A DNA stretch of 64,000 bases from Deltaproteobacteria bacterium YD0425bin51 (lineage in GTDB: Bacteria; Desulfobacterota; Desulfobacteria; Desulfobacterales; YD0425bin51). The stretch is taken from positions 83,332-147,331 of the forward strand of contig PDZS01000008.1 in the NCBI GenBank assembly GCA_002753225.1. Reading direction: 5' to 3'. This document shows, one piece after another, positions 9,354-18,150 of this stretch. The position numbers were made by a program, and so were the translations under genes. Numbering within the stretch: position 1 is the stretch's first letter; every line of letters starts with the position of its first letter. The notes under the pieces are model-generated. The model worked only from the letters and a program-made list of their open reading frames with translations, did not search any database and was not told the DNA's origin.

Positions 9354-10907
9354 ATGAGTAGTGTTGCTGATAAAATAAAAGACCTCAAAGAGCGTGAACA
9401 AAAGATTTTACAAATGGGTGGAGAAAAAGCTGTAGCAAAACATCATGAACAAGGAAAACTTACTGCCCGGGAAAGATTAGACCTTTTGTTTGATCAAGGT
9501 ACTTTTAGAGAAATTGATATGTTTGTAAAACACAGGTGCGTTAATTTTGACATGGAAAAGGTTGAAATTGCAGGCGACGGTGTTATCACTGGTCATGGAC
9601 TTATTAATGGAAGGCCTGCTTTTGCGTATTCCCAAGATTTTACATCAAGAGCCGGGAGCCTTGGTGAAATGCACGCAAAGAAAATATGTAAAGTAATGGA
9701 TTTAGCAATGAAAGCAGGGGTTCCAATTATTGGAATGAACGATTCTGGAGGAGCTAGAATCCAAGAAGGTGTTGATGCTCTTTCTGGATATGGTCAGATT
9801 TTTTTCAGAAATGCCTCAGCTTCAGGAGTTATACCACAAATTTCAGCAATTATGGGCACCACCGCTGGGGGCGCAGTCTACTCACCTGCAATGACAGACT
9901 GGATATTTATGGTGAAAAACACGAGTTATATGTTTATCACCGGACCAGAGGTCATAAAGTCTGTTACAGGCGAGCAGATATCTTTTGAAGATTTAGGCGG
10001 CGCTATGACCCACAACGAAAAAAGCGGTGTTGCCCATTTCGCTTGTGAAAATGAAAAAGATACAATAGAAAAAATAAAAAAACTTCTTTCTTATCTTCCT
10101 TTAAATAATATGGACGATCCTCCACAAATATCTCCAACAGATGATCCTAAAAGAACTGATGATGGACTAAATGAAATCATTCCAGATAATCCAAATCAGC
10201 CATATGAAATGAAAGAAGTTATTCGTTCTATTGTAGATAATGGAGATTTTTTTGAACCCCATGAATATTTCGCAAAAAATATTATTGTATGTTTTGCAAG
10301 ATTAAATGGAAGAAGTATTGGGATTATAGCAAATCAGCCTAAAAATATGGGTGGAGCATTAGATATTAATGCTTCTGATAAAGCAACACGATTTATAAGA
10401 TTTTGTGATGCTTTTAATATTCCTATTTTAACAATTGCTGATGTGCCTGGCTATCTTCCTGGGAGTGATCAGGAGTGGGGAGGAATCATAAGACATGGCG
10501 CAAAACTTCTCTGGTGCTATTCAGAAGCAACTGTCCCTAAGCTTCTCTTGGTTACTAGAAAAAGCTATGGAGGCTCTTATTTGGCAATGTGCTCTAAAGA
10601 TTTAGGCGCAGACATGGCATTTGCATGGCCATCTGGCGAGATAGCAGTAATGGGAGCATCTGGAGCAGCAAATATTATACACAAAAAAGAAATACAAGAA
10701 TCATCTGACCCTTTAGCAAAGAAAAAAGAAAAAATAGAAGAATATCAACAATTGTTCTCAAATCCTTATTCTGCAGCAACTCGAGGTTATATCGATGGAA
10801 TAATATTACCTAGTGAAACCAGATCTCGTTTGATTGATTCCTTGGAAATAATGATAAGCAAAAGAGAAACAAGACCGCCAAAGAAACATGGAAATATTCC
10901 AGCATAA
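9354..10907 (+). CDS. acyl-CoA carboxyltransferase (propionyl/methylmalonyl-CoA, 12S/MmdA/PccB family)
   Basis: This 517-residue protein has the full crotonase-like carboxyltransferase double domain. KLTARERLDLLFDQGTF, SQDFTSRAGSLGEMHAKKI, GGARIQEGV and the C-terminal DVPGYLPG, RKSYGGSYLAM and FAWPSGEIAVMGASGA are all signature segments of PccB/MmdA/12S proteins. It moves a carboxyl group between carboxybiotin and propionyl-CoA. The next-but-one gene encodes a 5S-like pyruvate carboxyltransferase fused to a biotin carrier. No biotin carboxylase or sodium-pump beta subunit is nearby, so the 12S role in a methylmalonyl-CoA:pyruvate transcarboxylase is the preferred inference. A decarboxylase or propionyl-CoA carboxylase subunit remains possible. 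Confidence 0.92.
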   Translation: MSSVADKIKDLKEREQKILQMGGEKAVAKHHEQGKLTARERLDLLFDQGTFREIDMFVKHRCVNFDMEKVEIAGDGVITGHGLINGRPAFAYSQDFTSRAGSLGEMHAKKICKVMDLAMKAGVPIIGMNDSGGARIQEGVDALSGYGQIFFRNASASGVIPQISAIMGTTAGGAVYSPAMTDWIFMVKNTSYMFITGPEVIKSVTGEQISFEDLGGAMTHNEKSGVAHFACENEKDTIEKIKKLLSYLPLNNMDDPPQISPTDDPKRTDDGLNEIIPDNPNQPYEMKEVIRSIVDNGDFFEPHEYFAKNIIVCFARLNGRSIGIIANQPKNMGGALDINASDKATRFIRFCDAFNIPILTIADVPGYLPGSDQEWGGIIRHGAKLLWCYSEATVPKLLLVTRKSYGGSYLAMCSKDLGADMAFAWPSGEIAVMGASGAANIIHKKEIQESSDPLAKKKEKIEEYQQLFSNPYSAATRGYIDGIILPSETRSRLIDSLEIMISKRETRPPKKHGNIPA

Positions 10908-10917
10908 AGGAGAATCA

Positions 10918-11124
10918 ATGGATAAAAAGAGAGTTGCCGCAATAATTGCAGTGCTTAGTTATCTTAAGGCTGAAGAAGAACCCATGCAAATGCAGGTAGA
11001 AGCTACAAGTTTGCCAAAACAAGCAAATGAAATGTTAGGCGCAATAAATCTATGGCGTGTTTCTGGCAGACAATCCCAGATGCAGATGCGAAGTCTTATG
11101 CAGATGAAAACTTTTCAAAAATAA
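10918..11124 (+). CDS. small conserved-looking subunit between the carboxyltransferase genes
   Basis: The ATG at 10918 gives 68 residues and is preceded by AAAGGAGAATC, a strong ribosome binding site; an earlier in-frame ATG at 10888 lies inside the upstream gene and lacks one. The protein starts MDKKRVAAIIAVLSYLKAEEE, an amphipathic Ala/Ile-rich helix, and ends in a Met/Gln/Arg-rich tail around NLWRVSGRQSQMQMR. It has no convincing transmembrane segment, unlike OadG/MmdD. Position between the 12S-like and 5S-like genes (11-nt and 24-nt gaps) suggests a small accessory or assembly subunit of the biotin-dependent complex. Function is otherwise unknown. Confidence 0.75.
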   Translation: MDKKRVAAIIAVLSYLKAEEEPMQMQVEATSLPKQANEMLGAINLWRVSGRQSQMQMRSLMQMKTFQK

Positions 11125-11148
11125 AAATATATTAGGAGAGCATATACG

Positions 11149-13182
11149 ATGAGTGACAATCAAGTTAAAATGACAGCTATAAATTATAGTAAAGAGAGAT
11201 CAAAATCTGAAAATCCTGTTAAAATTGAAGATTTGACTTTACGTGATGGGCATCAGTCTCTATTTGCAACACGAGGCAGAACAGAAGACATGATACCTGT
11301 TGCTGAAATGATGGATGAGGTTGGATTCTGGGCAATGGAAACATGGGGTGGAGCTACCTTTGACACAATGCACAGATTTTTAAATGAAGATCCTTGGCAG
11401 AGAATTAGGACATTAAAAAAATATATTAAAAAGACTCCTTTTTCAATGCTTTTAAGAGGACAAAATTTAGTCGGTTACAGAAATTACGCAGATGATTTAG
11501 CCAAAGCTTTTGTTGAAAGGGCCGCTGAAAATGGTATGGATATTTTTAGAACATTTGACGCATTAAATGATTATCGCAATTTTGAAGCTGTTGTTCCTGT
11601 AATAAAGAAATGTAAAAAACATTTTCAAGGGTGTATATGTTACTCTTTAACAGAGCCAAGAATGGGTGGAGAAGTTTATAACCTAGAATATTATGTTAAT
11701 AAAGCACAAGAATTAGTAAAGATGGGTGCAGATAGCATTTGTATTAAAGACATGGCAGGACTTCTTGCTCCATATGATGCTTACAATTTAATTAAAGAAT
11801 TAAAGTCTAAAGTAGCAGTACCAATTAATCTTCATAGTCATTTTACATCAGGACTTGCTTCCATGACTCATTTAAAAGCCATTGAAGCTGGAGTTGATAT
11901 TATTGATACATGTATGAGCCCATATGCTTACAGAACTTCTCATCCTGCCATTGAGCCTCTTGTTATAACTCTTCTTGGTACAAATAGAGATACAGGTTTT
12001 GACATAAAGCATCTTGCTAAAATAAATGATAAATTAGAAAAAGATGTTTTACCAAAGTATAAACATCTTCTTGATGAAACAAAAATGTCTATAATTGATA
12101 TAAATGTTTTACTGCATCAAACACCGGGCGGTATGCTTTCTAATCTTGTAAATCAGTTAAAGCAAATGGATGCATTAGACAAAATAGACGCTGTATTTGC
12201 TGAGCTCCCAAAAGTAAGAAAAGATTTAGGGCAGGTTCCTCTAGTTACTCCGACAAGTCAAATTGTTGGGATTCAGACTGTAAACAATGTTCTTTTTGAC
12301 GATCAAAATGAAAGATATAAGAGAATTACAGAAGAAGTAAAAGCAATATGCTACGGCCTATATGGCAAGACCGCAACACCTATTAACCCGGAAGTTATAA
12401 AGAAAGCGTTAAAAGGATATCCAAGAGGGGATAAACCTATAACTGGAAGACCTGCTGAGGTTTTAGAGCCAGAGCTTGAAAAAGCCAAAAAAGAGATAGC
12501 AGATTTAACATCTAATATAGATGATATAATTCTTTATGCACTATATCCTGTTACTGGAAAGAAGTTTTTGAGATGGAAATATGGAAAAGAAGAGCCTCCT
12601 AAAGAAGTTAAAGCTAGAACCATGGAGGATGTAAAGGCTGAAGAAGAACTTATTGCTAAAGCAAAAGCAGGCAAGTTAACCGAGACAAAGAAAAAAGAAG
12701 CACCACCAAAGCCAGCAAACCTTCGTACATTTAAGGTATTTGTTGATAATGAATATTTTGAAGTTGGTGTGGAATCTACATCTGGTGCCCCTGTTGTAAA
12801 TTATATTCAACCAATGATGCCTCAAATGCCGTTATCATATCCTCAAGCTCCTGCACCTGTTTCTGTTGCACCAGCTCCTGTTTCTGCTCCTAAAGCTTCT
12901 CCTCCTCCGGAACCAGTAAAAGAAAAAGCGACAGAACCTACTCCTGCAGCTTCAAAGGGTGATACTACCGGAACTCAAATTAAAGCGCCTATGCCAGGTA
13001 TGGTGGTTCGCTATGAAAAGAAAGTAGGGGATAAAGTAAAATCTAATGATGTTGTTGTTGTTCTTGAAGCAATGAAGATGGAAAATGCTATTTATGCGCC
13101 AGTTGCAGGTGTTATTAAATCTATAAGTTATAAGAGCGGTGACTCCGTTAAGAAAAATGACGTATTGTGTGTAATAGGATAA
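11149..13182 (+). CDS. 5S-like pyruvate/oxaloacetate carboxyltransferase fused to biotin carrier domain
   Basis: This 677-residue protein has an N-terminal TIM-barrel carboxyltransferase (EDLTLRDGHQSLFATR, FRTFDALND). The metal-site Lys is probably K200 in ICIKDMAG, with the LHSHFTSG metal histidines. A PYC_OADA-type helical domain follows to about residue 520. A Pro/Ala-rich linker (about 555-605, with a short APAPVS repeat) leads to a biotinyl domain with EAMKMEN, biotin on K643. It matches OadA/PycB-type proteins and equals the 5S plus 1.3S subunits of transcarboxylase in one chain. With the neighbouring 12S-like gene it probably transfers CO2 from methylmalonyl-CoA to pyruvate via biotin. 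Strong ribosome binding site AGGAGAG upstream. Confidence 0.93.
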   Translation: MSDNQVKMTAINYSKERSKSENPVKIEDLTLRDGHQSLFATRGRTEDMIPVAEMMDEVGFWAMETWGGATFDTMHRFLNEDPWQRIRTLKKYIKKTPFSMLLRGQNLVGYRNYADDLAKAFVERAAENGMDIFRTFDALNDYRNFEAVVPVIKKCKKHFQGCICYSLTEPRMGGEVYNLEYYVNKAQELVKMGADSICIKDMAGLLAPYDAYNLIKELKSKVAVPINLHSHFTSGLASMTHLKAIEAGVDIIDTCMSPYAYRTSHPAIEPLVITLLGTNRDTGFDIKHLAKINDKLEKDVLPKYKHLLDETKMSIIDINVLLHQTPGGMLSNLVNQLKQMDALDKIDAVFAELPKVRKDLGQVPLVTPTSQIVGIQTVNNVLFDDQNERYKRITEEVKAICYGLYGKTATPINPEVIKKALKGYPRGDKPITGRPAEVLEPELEKAKKEIADLTSNIDDIILYALYPVTGKKFLRWKYGKEEPPKEVKARTMEDVKAEEELIAKAKAGKLTETKKKEAPPKPANLRTFKVFVDNEYFEVGVESTSGAPVVNYIQPMMPQMPLSYPQAPAPVSVAPAPVSAPKASPPPEPVKEKATEPTPAASKGDTTGTQIKAPMPGMVVRYEKKVGDKVKSNDVVVVLEAMKMENAIYAPVAGVIKSISYKSGDSVKKNDVLCVIG

Positions 13183-13189
13183 AAAAATA

Positions 13190-14350
13190 ATGAAAATACA
13201 TGAATATCAAGCAAAGGAGTTTTTTAAACGCTACGGTATTCCTATTCCAGAGGGTGCGCCTGCTTTAGATTACGAAGAAGCTTTAAGGATTTCTGATAGC
13301 ATAGGCAGTTTGCCTGTAGTTGTAAAGGCTCAGATTCATGCTGGAGGAAGAGGTAAAGGCGGAGGAGTAAAACTTGCGCACTCTTTGGATGAAGTAAGAG
13401 GTGTTATATCTCAAATCCTCGGGATGAAACTTATAACACATCAAACTGGAAAAGAAGGGAAAATAGTAAATAAACTTTTAATAGAACAAGGTGTTAAAAT
13501 AAAAAAAGAGCTTTATTTAAGTATAATACCTGACAGAGAAACAGCAAAGATTGTAATTATAGCTAGTGAAGCTGGTGGTATGGACATAGAAGAGGTAGCT
13601 TTAAATACTCCTGATAAAATAATAAAAAGCTATATAAGTCCATTAATTGGTATAGAGGCTTTTAATTGCCGTGAAATTGGATTTGGGTTAAATCTCTCTC
13701 CTTCCTGTATGAAGCAAATGTCTTCCATACTTACAAACCTTTATCGTCTATTTATTGATTATGACTGCTCTTTAATAGAAATTAATCCTTTGATAATTAC
13801 AGATACTGACTCGCTGGTTGCCTTGGATGCTAAAATTAATTTTGATGACAATGCTCTATTTAGACATAAGGACCTTTTTAATTATAGAGATATTGATGAA
13901 GAAGAGCCTTTGGAAGTCGAAGCCTCTAAATATAATCTCAATTATATTAAGATGGATGGAAATGTTGGGAATATGGTTAATGGAGCAGGACTTGCCATGG
14001 CAACTATGGATATTATAAAACTTGCTGGAGCAAGTCCTGCTAATTTTTTGGATGTAGGTGGAGGCGCTTCTGCTGAAATGGTAGAAAATGGGTTTAAAAT
14101 TATTTTAAGCGATAAAAATGTTAAAGGTATATTCATAAATATTTTTGGTGGTATTTTGCGTTGTGATGTTTTAGCAAAAGGTTTGGTGCAGGCTGCAAAA
14201 AATATTAAATTAAATCTTCCTGTAGTTATTCGTATGGAAGGGACAAATGTCGAAGAAGGAAGAACAATTTTGAGAGAATCTGATTTGAATTTGATATCTG
14301 CTTTAGATTTGCAGGATGCTGTACAAAAAGTTGCGGAGATAGTAAAATAA
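13190..14350 (+). CDS. sucC: succinyl-CoA synthetase beta subunit (ADP-forming)
   Basis: This 386-residue ATP-grasp protein opens with [22 protein letters not shown], the standard SucC start, followed by [20 protein letters not shown] (nucleotide site) and the C-terminal CoA-ligase half ([39 protein letters not shown]). It couples succinyl-CoA hydrolysis to ADP phosphorylation in complex with SucD. The ATG lies 7 nt after the upstream stop, and its TAA overlaps the sucD ATG by one base. Location behind the transcarboxylase genes shows succinyl-CoA from methylmalonyl-CoA is handled here. Confidence 0.97.
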   Translation: MKIHEYQAKEFFKRYGIPIPEGAPALDYEEALRISDSIGSLPVVVKAQIHAGGRGKGGGVKLAHSLDEVRGVISQILGMKLITHQTGKEGKIVNKLLIEQGVKIKKELYLSIIPDRETAKIVIIASEAGGMDIEEVALNTPDKIIKSYISPLIGIEAFNCREIGFGLNLSPSCMKQMSSILTNLYRLFIDYDCSLIEINPLIITDTDSLVALDAKINFDDNALFRHKDLFNYRDIDEEEPLEVEASKYNLNYIKMDGNVGNMVNGAGLAMATMDIIKLAGASPANFLDVGGGASAEMVENGFKIILSDKNVKGIFINIFGGILRCDVLAKGLVQAAKNIKLNLPVVIRMEGTNVEEGRTILRESDLNLISALDLQDAVQKVAEIVK

Positions 14351-15222
14351 TGAGTATTTTTGTTGATAAATATACACGAGTTTTAGTTCAGGGCATAACA
14401 GGGAAAGAAGGTCAATTTCATACTCGCCAATGTGTAACCTATGGAACAAAAGTAGTAGCAGGTGTTACTCCTGGTAAAGGCGGGCAGGAAATAGAGGGTA
14501 TTCCGGTATTTAACACTGTTAAATCAGCAGCTTTTGAGACAGGAGCAAATTGCAGTCTTGTTTTTGTACCCCCTGCTTTTGCAAAAGATGCTATCATTGA
14601 AGCTATTGAAGCAAATATTCCTCTTGTAGTTGCTATTACTGAAGGGATACCTGTTTTAGACATGATGAAAATTAAAAATTACCTGAAAGGTAAACAGACT
14701 AGATTGATTGGACCCAATTGCCCTGGAATTATTACACCAGGTGAATGCAAGGTTGGGATAATGCCTGGTATAATTCATAAAGAGGGTGGTCCAATTGGTG
14801 TTGTTTCTCGTTCTGGGACTTTGACTTATGAAGTTGTTCATCAATTGACAAAACAAGGTATAGGGCAAACAACATGTATTGGAATTGGAGGCGATCCTGT
14901 AAACGGAACTAATTTTATTGATTGCCTTGATGCTTTTGAAAAAGATCCAGCCACAAAAGGTATAGTAATGGTTGGAGAAATTGGAGGTAGTGCTGAAGAA
15001 GAAGCTGCTCAGTTTATAAAAGATTCTGTTACAAAACCAATTGTTGGTTTTATAGCAGGAATAACTGCTCCTCCAGGAAGACGTATGGGACATGCTGGGG
15101 CGATTATTTCAGGAAACTCTGGAACAGCTTCGGCAAAAATTTCCGCCATGAAACAAGCAGGAATTCACGTATGTGAAAATTTAGGTATTTTAGGTGAATT
15201 TTGTTCAAAGGTGCTTTTATAA
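14350..15222 (+). CDS. sucD: succinyl-CoA synthetase alpha subunit
   Basis: This 290-residue protein has an N-terminal CoA-binding Rossmann domain ([28 protein letters not shown]) and the ligase domain with [22 protein letters not shown] and the phosphorylated active-site histidine H248 in RMGHAGAII. Length is normal for SucD. The start shares a base with the sucC stop (TAATG), giving stoichiometric coupling. Together SucCD make ATP from succinyl-CoA or activate succinate, depending on pathway direction. Confidence 0.97.
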   Translation: MSIFVDKYTRVLVQGITGKEGQFHTRQCVTYGTKVVAGVTPGKGGQEIEGIPVFNTVKSAAFETGANCSLVFVPPAFAKDAIIEAIEANIPLVVAITEGIPVLDMMKIKNYLKGKQTRLIGPNCPGIITPGECKVGIMPGIIHKEGGPIGVVSRSGTLTYEVVHQLTKQGIGQTTCIGIGGDPVNGTNFIDCLDAFEKDPATKGIVMVGEIGGSAEEEAAQFIKDSVTKPIVGFIAGITAPPGRRMGHAGAIISGNSGTASAKISAMKQAGIHVCENLGILGEFCSKVLL

Positions 15223-15225
15223 AAT

Positions 15226-15567
15226 ATGCATGAAATGGGTATAGCATTACAAATCATAGATATTGTTAAATCTGCTATACCTTCTCATGATATTAAAGTT
15301 AAAAAAGTTAACTTAAAAATAGGAAAGCTCTCTGCTGTTGTTCCAGAGAGCCTTCGCTTTTGTTTTGATGTTGTAAAAAAAGAGACTCCTTTAAGCAACG
15401 CTATCTTATATGTCGAAGAAACCCCAGTAGTTCTAAAATGCAAACAATGTAACAATCAATGGACAATAAAAGACTTGGTATTTATCTGCACTAAATGTTC
15501 TTCAAGTTCTGTGGATATTATTTCAGGTCGAGAATTAGACATTCATTCAATGGAAGTTGAGGAATAA
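15226..15567 (+). CDS. hypA: hydrogenase nickel incorporation protein HypA
   Basis: This 113-residue protein starts MHEMGIALQI, the HypA hallmark in which the N-terminal Met-His binds nickel. Two CxxC pairs (CKQC and CTKC, residues about 70-90) form the structural zinc site. HypA delivers nickel to [NiFe]-hydrogenase precursors with HypB. The gene lies 3 nt after sucD and is followed immediately by hypB. No hydrogenase structural gene is present in the window, so the client enzyme must be encoded elsewhere; nickel delivery to another Ni enzyme is possible. Confidence 0.95.
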   Translation: MHEMGIALQIIDIVKSAIPSHDIKVKKVNLKIGKLSAVVPESLRFCFDVVKKETPLSNAILYVEETPVVLKCKQCNNQWTIKDLVFICTKCSSSSVDIISGRELDIHSMEVEE

Positions 15568-15568
15568 T

Positions 15569-16243
15569 ATGGAAGTAAAAATTATTCGTAAAGTTTTGGA
15601 CGTAAATGATGCAATTGCACATAAAAACAGAAATTTGTTTAAAGAAAAAGGTATTTTTGTGATAAATGTAATGAGTTCACCAGGCTCTGGGAAAACATCT
15701 ATTTTAGAGAAAACACTTTCTCATCTTGTACCAGAAGTTAGTTGTGCAGTTATTGTAGGAGATATTTCTACCACAAATGATGCTGATAGACTTGCTAAAC
15801 AAAATGCGCCTGTTGTTCAAATAAATACAGATGGATTTGGTGGAGATTGCCATTTAACTGCTCATGTTATTGAAAGTGCACTAAGTTCTTTTGATTTGGA
15901 TAAAATCGATCTTTTAATCGTAGAAAACGTTGGAAATTTAGTTTGTCCTGCAGAATTTGATATTGGGGAAGATAAGAGAGTTGTAATTTTAAGCGTAGCA
16001 GAAGGAGAAGATAAGCCTGTAAAGTATCCTCTCATGTTTCGTGTGTGTGATGCTGCTCTATTAAATAAAATTGATCTCCTTCCATATCTTGACTATGACA
16101 AAAATGCTGCACTCGAAAATATTAGTAAAATTCATCCTGATATGCCAGTATTTGAAGTTTCAGCAAAGACTCAAGAAGGTTTTTCAAAATGGATAGAATG
16201 GTTAAAAGAATGTATACGAGAAAAGAAAAAACAGGGAAAATAA
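15569..16243 (+). CDS. hypB: hydrogenase nickel incorporation GTPase HypB
   Basis: Starting at ATG 15569 gives 224 residues; a TTG at 15557 is in frame, but the TGAGGA there serves better as the ribosome binding site. The protein has the G3E GTPase motifs: Walker A SSPGSGKTS, GDISTTNDADR, the metal-binding Cys-His of GGDCHLTAH, VENVGNLVCP (switch II/Walker B) and NKIDLLPY. The N-terminal CxxCGC nickel motif and histidine-rich tract of some HypB proteins are absent, so it is the short form. It works with HypA in nickel insertion. The ATG is one base after the hypA stop. Confidence 0.95.
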   Translation: MEVKIIRKVLDVNDAIAHKNRNLFKEKGIFVINVMSSPGSGKTSILEKTLSHLVPEVSCAVIVGDISTTNDADRLAKQNAPVVQINTDGFGGDCHLTAHVIESALSSFDLDKIDLLIVENVGNLVCPAEFDIGEDKRVVILSVAEGEDKPVKYPLMFRVCDAALLNKIDLLPYLDYDKNAALENISKIHPDMPVFEVSAKTQEGFSKWIEWLKECIREKKKQGK

Positions 16244-17412
16244 TAATATTATTTTTTCTGGTTTTTATAATTTTATTACCTGCTTTATCAAATGCAGACT
16301 TTCAAAAAACAAAAGTTGCTGTTTTGGATTTTCAGACTCAAGGACAGGGTTTTGAAAGCTCTGATATGGGGAAAATAGTTGCTGAATGGTTAATCACTGC
16401 TTTGGTTAAAGAAGGGAGATTTGAAGTCATTGAAAGAAGGATGCTGGAAAAAATTATTGAAGAGCAGAAACTTATGATGAGCGGAATGCTTGACGAAACC
16501 AGCGCAACTAAAATTGGAAAACTACTCGGAGTTAGAGCTATTATTACAGGTTCTGTAATGAAACTCCAAGATTTTATGGAAGTAAATGCAAGAATTATAG
16601 ATGTAGAAAATGCCTCTATAATTGCGGCAGAGAACGTAAAAAGCTCATCAGCATCTAAACTTGAAGAATTGGTTGTTAAGATGTCTGATATTATTATGAA
16701 AGATTTCCCACTAGAGGGTTATGTTGTAAGCAGAGAAAAAAATAAAGTAGTAATTGATTTGGGGAAAAGAGCTGGCGTAAAAAGTCAGATGAAATTTATG
16801 ATTTTTAAAGAAGGGAAAGTAATTAAACATCCCAAAACAGGTGAAATTTTAGATGTAGAAAGAGTCCAAACAGGTATAATATTAGTAGAAAATGTGAGAG
16901 ATAAAATTGCTGATGCTGTAATTCAAAGTGAAACATCTGAAGGGGCTATACAATATGGGCAATTAGTAAAAAATGTTCTTGAAGCTAAAAATGCAGCAAT
17001 TGACAATTCAAATCAAGATATCAAAGAAGCTGTTAAGGATAAAATATCTCATATTGATGTAAATGAATTTCCTATTGATGAATCTGAGATTAAAATACTA
17101 TCCCCTGAAATCAAGCAATATATTGAAATGTTGAGTTCTTCAATTCCTAGTGCAAAAAGAGAAGCGGCAAAGAGAATTTATAAATCATATGGACATGTTC
17201 CTGTTGTTTTAAAATTGGTAAATAATCAACTTCTTAAAGGATTTAATGATAAGACCAATGATGATTATTATGTTGATGCTATGTCTTGGCTATGTAATAT
17301 TTTAGGAGCTTCACATGATTCTATTTATAAGCCGACTTTAGAAAAAGTAGCAAATGAAGCAAGTAATAAAAAGCTAAAAAAATATGCTGAAAAAAATTTG
17401 AAATCACTTTGA
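16189..17412 (+). CDS. exported CsgG/FlgO-like protein
   Basis: This 407-residue protein has a basic start followed by a strong signal sequence (IIILFFLVFIILLPALSNA) and then KVAVLDFQTQG..., VIERRMLEKIIEEQKL and IGKLLGVRAIITGSV, the pattern of the CsgG/FlgO-type alpha-beta domain found in periplasmic and outer-membrane assembly proteins. No lipobox Cys is visible. Residues about 175-250 form a beta-rich domain (EGYVVSREKNKVVIDLGKRAGVKSQMKF), and the C-terminal third is helical and HEAT-like. ATG 16189 has AAGAAGG 9 nt upstream; the ATG at 16210 is an alternative. The start lies inside hypB by 55 nt. It may assist envelope assembly for the following lipid-type locus. Confidence 0.75.
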   Translation: MDRMVKRMYTRKEKTGKIIILFFLVFIILLPALSNADFQKTKVAVLDFQTQGQGFESSDMGKIVAEWLITALVKEGRFEVIERRMLEKIIEEQKLMMSGMLDETSATKIGKLLGVRAIITGSVMKLQDFMEVNARIIDVENASIIAAENVKSSSASKLEELVVKMSDIIMKDFPLEGYVVSREKNKVVIDLGKRAGVKSQMKFMIFKEGKVIKHPKTGEILDVERVQTGIILVENVRDKIADAVIQSETSEGAIQYGQLVKNVLEAKNAAIDNSNQDIKEAVKDKISHIDVNEFPIDESEIKILSPEIKQYIEMLSSSIPSAKREAAKRIYKSYGHVPVVLKLVNNQLLKGFNDKTNDDYYVDAMSWLCNILGASHDSIYKPTLEKVANEASNKKLKKYAEKNLKSL

Positions 17413-17416
17413 TATT

Positions 17417-18145
17417 ATGACAGATCGTAAAATAGCACTTGTAACAGGTGCAAGCAAAGGTATTGGAGCTGCAATTGCCATATCCCTTGCAAAAGATGGT
17501 TTTGATATATGGTTAAATTACAGAAGTGATCATGAAAAAGCTTCAGAAATTGCTGAAACAATTCATGATAATGGAGCAAAATGTATTCTTATCCCTTTTG
17601 ATGTTTCTGATATTAATTCTGCTTCAAAGGCTTTAGATCCTTATTTAGAAAAAGAAGTACCGTATGCTTTAATAAATAATGCAGGCTTTTCAAAAGATAC
17701 TCTTTTAGTATGGATGAAGCAGGAAGAGTGGAAAGACGTTTTATCAGTTACTTTAGATGGTTTTTTTAATGTAACAAAGTTAGTATTAAATTACATGTTA
17801 AGAAAGAAACAGGGAAGAATTATAAATATTGCTTCGACATCAGGTCAAAGCGGTATGCCTGGACAAGTTAATTATTCAGCAGCAAAATCTGGTTTAATTG
17901 GCGCATCTAAAGCTTTAGCTTTAGAAATCGGGAAACGTAATATCTTAGTTAATGTTGTATCTCCTGGTTTTATTGACACTGAAATGACAAAAGATTTCCT
18001 CAAAGAACGAGTGCTTATGATGATTCCTATGGGAAGATTTGGAAAAGATTACGAAGTGGCTCAAACTGTATCTTTTCTTTGCTCTGATAAGGCTTCTTAT
18101 ATTACAGGTCAAGTGATAAATGTAAATGGCGGCGCATATATGTAA
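17417..18145 (+). CDS. 3-oxoacyl-ACP reductase-like SDR (FabG family)
   Basis: This 242-residue short-chain dehydrogenase has the NADPH motif TGASKGIG, NNAG at about residue 87, a catalytic Ser in IASTSGQSG, and YSAAKSG with the Tyr/Lys pair. The VSPGFIDTEMT and ITGQVINVNGG segments are FabG-like. It should reduce a 3-ketoacyl-ACP to the 3-hydroxy form. It is the first of seven close-packed genes that provide ketoreductase, ketosynthase, ACP and dehydratase activities, so it is most likely the dedicated ketoreductase of this locus, not the housekeeping FabG. Confidence 0.9.
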   Translation: MTDRKIALVTGASKGIGAAIAISLAKDGFDIWLNYRSDHEKASEIAETIHDNGAKCILIPFDVSDINSASKALDPYLEKEVPYALINNAGFSKDTLLVWMKQEEWKDVLSVTLDGFFNVTKLVLNYMLRKKQGRIINIASTSGQSGMPGQVNYSAAKSGLIGASKALALEIGKRNILVNVVSPGFIDTEMTKDFLKERVLMMIPMGRFGKDYEVAQTVSFLCSDKASYITGQVINVNGGAYM

Positions 18146-18150
18146 ATTCT

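Noticed and set aside
12846..12960. Repetitive Pro/Ala codons considered as a frameshifted or degenerate stretch
   Set aside because: The frame stays open between two intact domains, and such linkers are normal before biotinyl domains.
14656..15093. 145-codon open frame on the minus strand opposite sucD
   Set aside because: It is antisense to a strongly conserved gene, is rich in Ser/Asn/Tyr/Cys/Phe as expected of a shadow frame, and has no ribosome binding site.
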